Shown here: in pieces, positions 59,000-64,000 of the stretch
Position numbering within the stretch: position 1 is the stretch's first letter
How the letters are laid out: each line of letters starts with the position of its first letter
From: Saccharopolyspora hordei
Lineage (GTDB): Bacteria; Actinomycetota; Actinomycetes; Mycobacteriales; Pseudonocardiaceae
DNA: 64,000 bases
Direction: 5' to 3'
Assembly (NCBI RefSeq): GCF_013410345.1
Contig: NZ_JACCFJ010000001.1
Location: 1,240,001 to 1,304,000, forward strand
Translations under genes and position numbers: made by a program
The notes under the pieces: model-generated
Told to the model about the DNA's origin: nothing
Databases searched by the model: none
Seen by the model: the letters and a program-made list of their open reading frames with translations, nothing else

Positions 59000-59194
59000 T
59001 CAACTGTGGCTGCGACGCCGGTGGTGACTGCGGCTGCTGCTGCTGCGCGAGCGGTGGCGCCGGTGGTCGTCGCTGGAGTCGCGGCGGTACCGCCGGTGGT
59101 CGCTGGAGTCGCGTCGACGGCCCCTGCTGCTGGAGCCACCGCCACCGCGGTGCTTGGCCGGAGCCACCGCCTTGAACAGCTCGGAGAGGTCCAT
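59000..59194 (-). CDS. 64-aa Ser/Arg/His-rich basic protein
   Basis: A small protein beginning MDLSELFKAVAPAKHRGGGG and continuing with RRRDSSDHRRYRRDSSDDHR and an RSRSSSSRSHHRRRSHS end. A double GGGAG sequence precedes the ATG. The composition is reminiscent of eukaryotic SR domains and offers many serines flanked by Arg, the type of site basophilic kinases modify. The next gene is a Ser/Thr kinase 17 bases away, so it may be a kinase substrate or regulator. The same bases are also open in the kinase frame, but the reading there is Pro/Gln junk. Confidence 0.62.
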   Translation of the reverse strand: MDLSELFKAVAPAKHRGGGGSSSRGRRRDSSDHRRYRRDSSDDHRRHRSRSSSSRSHHRRRSHS

Positions 59195-59335
59195 CGCTCC
59201 CACGCTCCCGGATCGCTCGGCGGTCGCGCGCCGGCGCGCGACCCGTGATCATTGTCCCGGCACTCGGGCGTGCGGTCGAGGAGTTTTCCCCAGTTCGCGG
59301 GCACGGAGCTCGGCAGTCACCGGGTGCGGCGTCGA

Positions 59336-59378
59336 GAACGGCCCGTCCCCGCCGCAGCGCGACGGGGACGGGCCGTTC
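59336..59378 (-). terminator. Terminator after the S8 protease gene
   Basis: Perfect 15-bp stem GAACGGCCCGTCCCC / GGGGACGGGCCGTTC with a 13-base loop, just downstream (minus strand) of the protease stop. Confidence 0.75.
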
Positions 59379-59387
59379 CTCATCGGG

Positions 59388-60449
59388 TCACAGCGGCTGC
59401 TGGACGGCGGCCGCGGCGTCGACCAGGCCGTAGCCCTGCACCGCGGTGTACAGCCCGCGCGTGCCCAGCAGCGGGGTGCGGGCCGTGCGGATCAGCGCCC
59501 GCTCGACGCCCTCGACGTCGCGGCCCTGCGCGGTGAGCAGCGCCGCGACGCCCGCGACGTGCGGGGCCGCCATGGACGTCCCGGCGAGCGAGTCGTAGTC
59601 GCTCTGCCCGCACTCCGGCTTGCCCATGCCGCGCGGGACGGTGGACACGACGGCGTTCTCGCAGCCCTGCTTGGACGCGCCACCCGGCGCGGCGACGGCC
59701 TTGGTGTCCAGCTTGATGCCGAAGTTGGAGTAGGACGCGTGCTGACCCTTCGGGTCGGTGGCGGTGACGCACAGCGCGCCCGCCTCCCACGCCGGGGTGC
59801 CGCACAGCGGCGAGGTCTCGTTGCCCGCGGACGCCACCACGACCACGCCCTTCTCGCGCGCGTAGGCGACGGCCTCCTTGGCCTCGGCGTTGATCCCGAG
59901 CAGCGTCAGCACCTGCGCGCCGAGCGAGGCGCCGAGGCTGAGGTTGATCACGTCCGCCCCGTGGTCGGCCGCCCAGCGGATGCCCGCGGCGATCTCCGGG
60001 AAGCTGCCGGAGCCGTTCTCCAGGACCTTGACCGGCATGATCCGGGCGTCCGGTGCCACCCCGGCGATGCCGACGCCGTTGCCCGCCACGGCCGCCGCGA
60101 TGCCGGCGACGTGCGTGCCGTGGACGTCGGCCGGCTGTCCGACCCCGTCGACCCCGCGCCAGTCGCCGTTGCCGCACGGCGCCGGTCCGTCACCGCACCC
60201 CGCGAAGGTCGCACCCGGCACCAGCTTCGGCGCCAGGTCCGGGTGCCCGAGGTCGACGCCGGTGTCCACCACGGCGATGACCTGCCCCGCGCCCGTGCTG
60301 CTCGCCCACGCTTCCGGCGCCCGGAGCTGTGTGAGCCCCCACTGCGCGTCACCGAGCGGGTCACCGGTCTGCTGCGCGGTGGCCGTGGTCTGCGTGGTCA
60401 GGACGGACAGCCCGACCAGTGCGGCGGTCACCAGTGCCCGAATCCGCAT
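59388..60449 (-). CDS. Secreted S8 family serine protease (subtilase)
   Basis: A 353-aa secreted protease. A signal peptide covers about residues 1-26 (ALVTAALVGLSVLTT...ATAQ). Catalytic residues: Asp62 (VVDTGVD), His110 (VHGTHVAG), Ser292 (GTSMAAPHVAG), with oxyanion Asn210 (ASAGNET). There is no C-terminal membrane span, unlike mycosins, so it is released rather than ESX-anchored. The propeptide is very short or missing. GGGAGAAG precedes the ATG at 60449. Confidence 0.95.
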   Translation of the reverse strand: MRIRALVTAALVGLSVLTTQTTATAQQTGDPLGDAQWGLTQLRAPEAWASSTGAGQVIAVVDTGVDLGHPDLAPKLVPGATFAGCGDGPAPCGNGDWRGVDGVGQPADVHGTHVAGIAAAVAGNGVGIAGVAPDARIMPVKVLENGSGSFPEIAAGIRWAADHGADVINLSLGASLGAQVLTLLGINAEAKEAVAYAREKGVVVVASAGNETSPLCGTPAWEAGALCVTATDPKGQHASYSNFGIKLDTKAVAAPGGASKQGCENAVVSTVPRGMGKPECGQSDYDSLAGTSMAAPHVAGVAALLTAQGRDVEGVERALIRTARTPLLGTRGLYTAVQGYGLVDAAAAVQQPL

Positions 60450-60484
60450 CGCTTCTCCCAACTTCGGCACTCCGTTGGCCGGAA

Positions 60485-60502
60485 CAACGACCGTGATCGT
60501 TG
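60485..60502 (-). promoter_or_regulatory. Inverted repeat upstream of the S8 protease
   Basis: CAACGA-N6-TCGTTG, a perfect 6-bp inverted repeat 35 bases upstream of the protease start. A candidate operator. Confidence 0.35.
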
Positions 60503-60575
60503 CTCGATGCGTCGGGTGCGGAAGAGGGGCCGTTCGTCGCAACTTGGTGTGGCGAACGGAGCAGCGGTCGGGCGC

Positions 60576-60603
60576 GCGGGCACCTCCGTCCGGAGGTGCC
60601 CGC
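60576..60603 (-). terminator. Terminator after the purine permease gene
   Basis: A 13-bp stem GCGGGCACCTCCG / CGGAGGTGCCCGC with a 2-base loop, eight bases past the permease stop. Confidence 0.7.
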
Positions 60604-60610
60604 TGGTCCG

Positions 60611-62065
60611 TCAGCGCACGGTGTCCGAAGTGGTGTCCTTCGTGGACGGTCGCGGTTCCGGTACTGCGACAGGCGTTTCCGTGGCCGCGGCGTCACCGTC
60701 CGTGGCCGCGCGCTCGCCGCGCCAGGTGGTGAACAGCAGGTTCAGCAGCACGGCCGCGATGCAGCCGGTGCTGATGCCGGAGTCGAGCACGGTCCGCAGC
60801 GCCGACGGGAAGTGCTCGTAGAACTGCGGCGCCACCACCGGGACCAACCCGATGCCCAGCGCACCGGCCACGATGAGCGAGTGGAACGGGTCGCCCAGGC
60901 CGGCGCTGCCCAGCGTGCGGATGCCGCTGGTGGCCACCGAGCCGAACAGCACCAGCGCGGCACCGCCGAGCACCGGCTGCGGGACCAGCGAGACCACGGC
61001 CCCGACGACCGGGAACAGGCCCAGCAGCACCAGCACGCCACCGGCGGTCGCGACCACGTACCGGCTGCGCACCCGGGTCAGCGCCACCAGGCCGATGTTC
61101 TGCGCGAAGGCGCTGCAGGTGAACCCGCCGAACACGGCGCTGAGCGCGCTGCCCGCGCCGTCGGCGCGCAGCCCGGCCGCGATGGTCCGCTCGTCCGCGG
61201 GACGGTCCACGATCTCGCCGAGCGCCACCATGTCCGCGGTGGTCTCCACCATCGCCACCAGCATCACGATGCAGATCGAGATGGTCGCGGTGAGGTCGAA
61301 CACCGGCGTGCCCAGGGCGAACGGCGCGGGGAAGGTGAACACCGGCGCCGACTCGAACGTGGAGGTGTCGATCAGTCCCACCGGCCAGGCGATGAGCGTG
61401 CCCGCGACCAGGCCGATGAGCAGCGCGATGCGGTTCCAGAAGCCCTTGAGGAAGCGGTTGAACAGCAGCACCAGCGCGAAGGTCAGCGCGCCGAGCGCGA
61501 CCTTGCCCGGTGCGGCGTAGTCCGGCGCGGTCGGGTCGGTCCCGGCGATCCACTTGATGCCCACGGGCATCAGCGACAGGCCGATGAGGGTGATGACGGT
61601 GCCGTTCACCACGGGCGGGAAGAACCGAACCAGGCGGGAGAAGTAGGGCGCCACCAGGAAGGCCAGCAGACCCGCGACGAGCACCGATCCGTAGATGATC
61701 GACAGCGACTGGTCCTGCCCCCGCTGCGCGACGATGGCCAGCATCGGCGCGACGGACCCGAAGGTGACGCCGTTGACGAACGGCAACCGGGCGCCGACCT
61801 TCCAGACGCCCAGCGACTGCAGCACGGTGGCCACGCCCGCGGTGAACAGGCTCGCCCCGATCAGCAGGGTCATCTCGACCGGCGGCAGGCCCATCGCTTC
61901 GCCGACGATGAGCGGCGGGGCGACCACGCCGGCGTACATCGCGGCGATGTGCTGGACGCCGTACGCCAGCGTGCGCACGGGCGGCAGCACCTCGTCCACG
62001 GGGTGGACGTCAGTGTTCTTCCCGTTCCTGGTGCCGCGGTTGCGGCGGGTCCTGAAGAGGGCCAT
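60611..62065 (-). CDS. NCS2-family purine (urate/xanthine) permease
   Basis: A 484-aa nucleobase:cation symporter with about 12-14 membrane spans. The NAT signature QNIGLVALTR occurs with the conserved GGFTCSAFAQ before it. YGVQHIAAMYAGVVAPP near the N-terminus and ETTADMVALGEI in the eighth span carry residues that bind the nucleobase. The subgroup resembles urate/xanthine transporters (UacT/PucJ type). Its position next to uricase supports urate or xanthine uptake. A 453-base upstream region holds palindromic sites. Confidence 0.93.
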   Translation of the reverse strand: MALFRTRRNRGTRNGKNTDVHPVDEVLPPVRTLAYGVQHIAAMYAGVVAPPLIVGEAMGLPPVEMTLLIGASLFTAGVATVLQSLGVWKVGARLPFVNGVTFGSVAPMLAIVAQRGQDQSLSIIYGSVLVAGLLAFLVAPYFSRLVRFFPPVVNGTVITLIGLSLMPVGIKWIAGTDPTAPDYAAPGKVALGALTFALVLLFNRFLKGFWNRIALLIGLVAGTLIAWPVGLIDTSTFESAPVFTFPAPFALGTPVFDLTATISICIVMLVAMVETTADMVALGEIVDRPADERTIAAGLRADGAGSALSAVFGGFTCSAFAQNIGLVALTRVRSRYVVATAGGVLVLLGLFPVVGAVVSLVPQPVLGGAALVLFGSVATSGIRTLGSAGLGDPFHSLIVAGALGIGLVPVVAPQFYEHFPSALRTVLDSGISTGCIAAVLLNLLFTTWRGERAATDGDAAATETPVAVPEPRPSTKDTTSDTVR

Positions 62066-62095
62066 GGCTGACTCCTGGGCGGCAGGGGCAGTTCA

Positions 62096-62170
62096 CAACA
62101 CTGTTGGTTCCGGGAGTTGTCGTCGTGTTTCCGGCAGATCAATCTCTGTTCCACAGTGGACCTGTGGAAC
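62096..62170 (-). promoter_or_regulatory. Candidate operators upstream of the permease
   Basis: Two palindromes: CAACA-C-TGTTG (62096-62106) and the perfect 9-bp inverted repeat GTTCCACAG-N5-CTGTGGAAC (62148-62170). Both lie 31-105 bases upstream of the permease start and are likely binding sites for a purine-responsive regulator. Confidence 0.55.
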
Positions 62171-62309
62171 CCTCCGGGCGACGCGCTCGGCGCCCGGGTG
62201 CGCGCGGGGGGGCCACCAGGGAGTCCCCGGTGGCCCCTCGGCTGGCGCGGACCAGTGGTGATGTCACGACCCGACTGGTGAGGGGTCGGGAGAGGTGCGC
62301 GACTCCAAC

Positions 62310-62439
62310 GGGGATCGCGGTTCCGGCTCCAGTGGGGACCGAGAGGGTCCCCGACGCGCCGAGGGCGTGTCGGGCGCCCGACACGCCCTCGGGGCTGCGC
62401 CTTCCGATGGGGATCAGGTGTCCGGTTCCCACCGGGATC
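62310..62439. repeat. Direct repeats flanking a perfect palindrome
   Basis: Two imperfect 31-base direct repeats (62310-62340 and 62409-62439; GGGGATC...TCCGG-x-TCC...GGGA-x-C) lie 99 bases apart. Between them is a perfect loopless 32-base palindrome (62360-62391, starting CGAGGGCGTGTCGGGC). The palindrome may terminate the uricase transcript on the minus strand. The remainder of the 62066-62518 gap has no gene that I can support. Confidence 0.6.
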
Positions 62440-62518
62440 GTGGAAGACCGGGTCGAGGACCGCAGGTGCGCGGGGGACCTGCGGCGCGCACCGCCGCGCG
62501 GGGGGCGGGCGGAGGGCC

Positions 62519-63409
62519 TCAGAACTCCGGCAGGGTGTACCAGGCCTTGGGGTCGTCCTCGACGTCGTCGCGCTTGACGACGCCCTCGATGAGGCCGTAC
62601 GGCCGGTCCGCGGCGTAGAACACCTCGTTGTCGTTCTCCAGCCCGCAGAACGCGAGGTCGACCAGGAAGTGGTGCTTGTTCGGCAGCGACAGCCGGACCT
62701 CGGCCACCTCGGGGTGCTTCTCCAGCGCGGCCTTGCCCATCTCGTAGAGCGTCTGCTGCAGCGCGTAGCTGTGCGTGCAGGCGAAGGCCTCCAGCATGGT
62801 GGCGCGGATCGACTCGAAGCTCTTGCCCCAGTCCACGTCGGTGTGCAGGTAGCGCCAGCGGGCGGTCACCGCGGTGGCCAGGATCCGGTCGGTGGTCTCC
62901 GCCAGCGTCGTGTACCGGTCCTTCGGGTAGCCCCAGAACTCCGATCCGGTGGACTTGAGCACCACGAGGTCCTTGAGCCCGGACACCACGTGCGCCTGGT
63001 CGCCCTCGACGGTGACCGCGGTGGTGCGCTTCTCGTCGGAGGAGCGGGCGAAGGAGTGGTCGTGCCCGGTGCCGCCGACGGGGATGCGCTCCCAGCTGTG
63101 CTCGTCGATGAGGACGCGCGCCTCGGTGATGCCGTCCGCGGTGCCGACGAAGTGCCGGCCCAGCCGCAGCGCGAAGTCCTCGATCTCGCCGATCGGCGCC
63201 TCCTTGGCGAAGGCGTAGACGGTGTTCTTCTGCGTGTCGGTGGGCAGCACCTTGCTGTTGTCGCCGGACAGGTGCGCGGCGTCGAGGTCACCGCGCAGCG
63301 AGGTGCTGACGGTGAGGTCCTTGACGCTGTGCCGCGGGGTGTCCCGGTCGACCGCGACGAGGCGGACCTCGGCCTTGCCGTACTGGTTGGGGCCCATGAC
63401 GATGCCCAT
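62519..63409 (-). CDS. Urate oxidase (uricase)
   Basis: Cofactor-free oxidation of urate to 5-hydroxyisourate, 296 aa, the usual length. Active-site residues are Lys12 (NQYGKAEVRL) and Thr57-Asp58 (VLPTDTQKNTVYAFAKE). The C-terminal half has ALQQTLYEMG and LPNKHHFLVDL with the catalytic His. GGGAG lies eight bases before the ATG. It is encoded five bases after uraH in a compact minus-strand operon. Confidence 0.98.
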   Translation of the reverse strand: MGIVMGPNQYGKAEVRLVAVDRDTPRHSVKDLTVSTSLRGDLDAAHLSGDNSKVLPTDTQKNTVYAFAKEAPIGEIEDFALRLGRHFVGTADGITEARVLIDEHSWERIPVGGTGHDHSFARSSDEKRTTAVTVEGDQAHVVSGLKDLVVLKSTGSEFWGYPKDRYTTLAETTDRILATAVTARWRYLHTDVDWGKSFESIRATMLEAFACTHSYALQQTLYEMGKAALEKHPEVAEVRLSLPNKHHFLVDLAFCGLENDNEVFYAADRPYGLIEGVVKRDDVEDDPKAWYTLPEF

Positions 63410-63414
63410 GGGGA

Positions 63415-63741
63415 TCAGCTCCCTCGGTAGGTGGAGAAGGCGAACGGGCTCAGCAGGATCGGTACGTGGTAGTGCTGGTCCGGGTCGGCGATGCGGAAGG
63501 TGATCTGCACCTGCGGGTAGAACGAGGCGGTGCCCTGGGCCTCGAAGTACGCGCCGGTGTCGAAGGTGAGCCGGTAGTCCCCGGCCTCCAGCCGCTCGGG
63601 GCCGAGGTCCGTGATCCGGCCGTCGTCGTCGGTCCGCCCCTCGGCGAGGGGCCGCCCGCCGGCGGTCTCCAGCCGGACCGCGACGCCGACGGCGGGCGTG
63701 CCCCGCGCGGCGTCGAGCACGTGGGTGGTGACAGCGCTCAT
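63415..63741 (-). CDS. uraH: 5-hydroxyisourate hydrolase
   Basis: Transthyretin-like enzyme that hydrolyses 5-hydroxyisourate to OHCU, 108 aa. It starts SAVTTHVLDAARGTPA with the catalytic His in THVLD. HYHVPILLSPFAFSTYRGS closes the protein, including the diagnostic C-terminal YRGS. The ATG at 63741 overlaps the stop of the upstream decarboxylase gene by four bases (ATGA). Confidence 0.98.
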   Translation of the reverse strand: MSAVTTHVLDAARGTPAVGVAVRLETAGGRPLAEGRTDDDGRITDLGPERLEAGDYRLTFDTGAYFEAQGTASFYPQVQITFRIADPDQHYHVPILLSPFAFSTYRGS

Positions 63742-64000
63742 CCTTCGATCACCTTCGCCAATCTCAGCCGTGCGATCTTGCGGAGTTCGTCCTCGACGAT
63801 CCGCAGTTCGGTCTCCGGGTCGTTGTCCAGGCGGGAGTGCAGGACCTCCAGCAGCTCCTCGCCGCTGCGGCCGCTGGCGCACACCAGGTAGACGTGGCCG
63901 AAGCGGCGCTCGTAGGCCTCGTTGCCCTCGCGCAGCGCGCGGGCCAGTTCCGCGTCGCCGCCGACGCCGGCCTGCTCGCTGCGGGAGAACGTCGCGGAGG
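63738..64000 (-). CDS. uraD: OHCU decarboxylase, C-terminal part (cut by window end)
   Basis: Partial gene; its 5' end lies beyond the right edge. The visible 86 or so residues include SRSEQAGVGGDAELARAL, NEAYERRFGHVYLVCASGRS and EELLEVLHSRLDND, the conserved C-terminal half of 2-oxo-4-hydroxy-4-carboxy-5-ureidoimidazoline decarboxylase, which produces S-allantoin. The end reads RKIARLRLAKVIEG. The gene is coupled to uraH, so decarboxylase, hydrolase and uricase are transcribed together. Confidence 0.95.
   Translation of the reverse strand, partial: SATFSRSEQAGVGGDAELARALREGNEAYERRFGHVYLVCASGRSGEELLEVLHSRLDNDPETELRIVEDELRKIARLRLAKVIEG

Noticed and set aside
59000-59252. N-terminal extension of the kinase through the Ser/Arg-rich gene
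   Set aside because: In the kinase frame this stretch is Pro/Gln/Arg low complexity, while the other frame gives a sensible start, ribosome binding site and biased but ordered composition. The kinase domain starts well after 58982.
62158-62618. Short plus-strand frames in the gap before uricase
   Set aside because: They run through the palindrome and direct repeats, lack ribosome binding sites and overlap the end of uricase.

Overview
The window is a high-GC actinobacterial chromosome segment. Start codons are often GTG, and ORFs are long on both strands. The gene content (rpoA-rplQ-truA, an ESX/type VII secretion locus, rplM-rpsI-glmM, XRE/DUF397 pairs, DUF3558 lipoproteins) fits the Pseudonocardiales; a Saccharopolyspora-like genome is my best guess, inferred from gene content only.

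Layout. (1) 79-2653: end of the ribosomal/RNA polymerase cluster (rpoA, rplQ, truA). (2) 2761-7728: a LuxR-type two-component system divergent from an ABC exporter whose permease is fused to a secreted-type TAP alpha/beta hydrolase. (3) 8254-21169: type VII secretion (T7SS) core, with eccE plus a hypothetical gene, eccB, an EspC-like/large Gly-rich substrate-like pair, mycP, eccD and the three-ATPase eccC. (4) 21170-23407: interspersed palindromic repeats, two small minus-strand genes and an XRE/DUF397 pair with a candidate operator. (5) 23783-30241: T7SS accessory genes: small helical protein, DUF3558 lipoprotein, Gly-rich substrate-like protein, EspG, an Hsp70-like protein with a T7SS-associated C-terminus, and a WXG100 pair. 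(6) 30358-33067: rplM-rpsI and glmM. (7) 33119-41811: a tandem set of five tiny membrane proteins, a third EspC-like/large substrate-like module, two Pro/Gln/Tyr-tailed membrane proteins, two membrane-anchored DUF3558-like proteins, and an alpha/beta hydrolase lacking its serine nucleophile. (8) 41923-49746: glmS, NAD(P)HX repair enzyme, alr, hydrolase, tsaE, DedA, PhzF. (9) 50039-51438: a fourth T7SS substrate-like pair. (10) 51457-57654: IclR regulator, malate synthase, DUF6986 aldolase-like protein, nitrilase-family hydrolase and zinc alcohol dehydrogenase. (11) 57736-60449: GerW-like protein, Ser/Thr kinase with an upstream Ser/Arg/His-rich 64-aa protein, and a secreted subtilase. (12) 60611-64000: NCS2 purine permease, uricase, HIU hydrolase and OHCU decarboxylase (cut by the window end).

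How it fits together. The ESX membrane complex (EccB/C/D/E, MycP) is encoded once, while four separate modules carry a small EspC/WXG100-like gene immediately before, or close to, a larger substrate-like gene. Three of the large proteins share a C-terminal Gly/Met-rich segment followed by a conserved E-R/W-L/F-P-V-F-G tail. This looks like a dispersed secretion network served by one apparatus. The urate catabolic genes at the right end and the IclR/malate synthase block upstream form a plausible ureide-to-glyoxylate-to-malate theme. The items I find least explained are the tiny membrane protein array (33119-34158), the 50-bp palindromic repeat family placed just after stop codons, the permease-hydrolase fusion, and the Ser/Arg-rich protein adjacent to a kinase. 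Most intergenic gaps between convergent genes hold strong GC-rich hairpins that look like bidirectional terminators.
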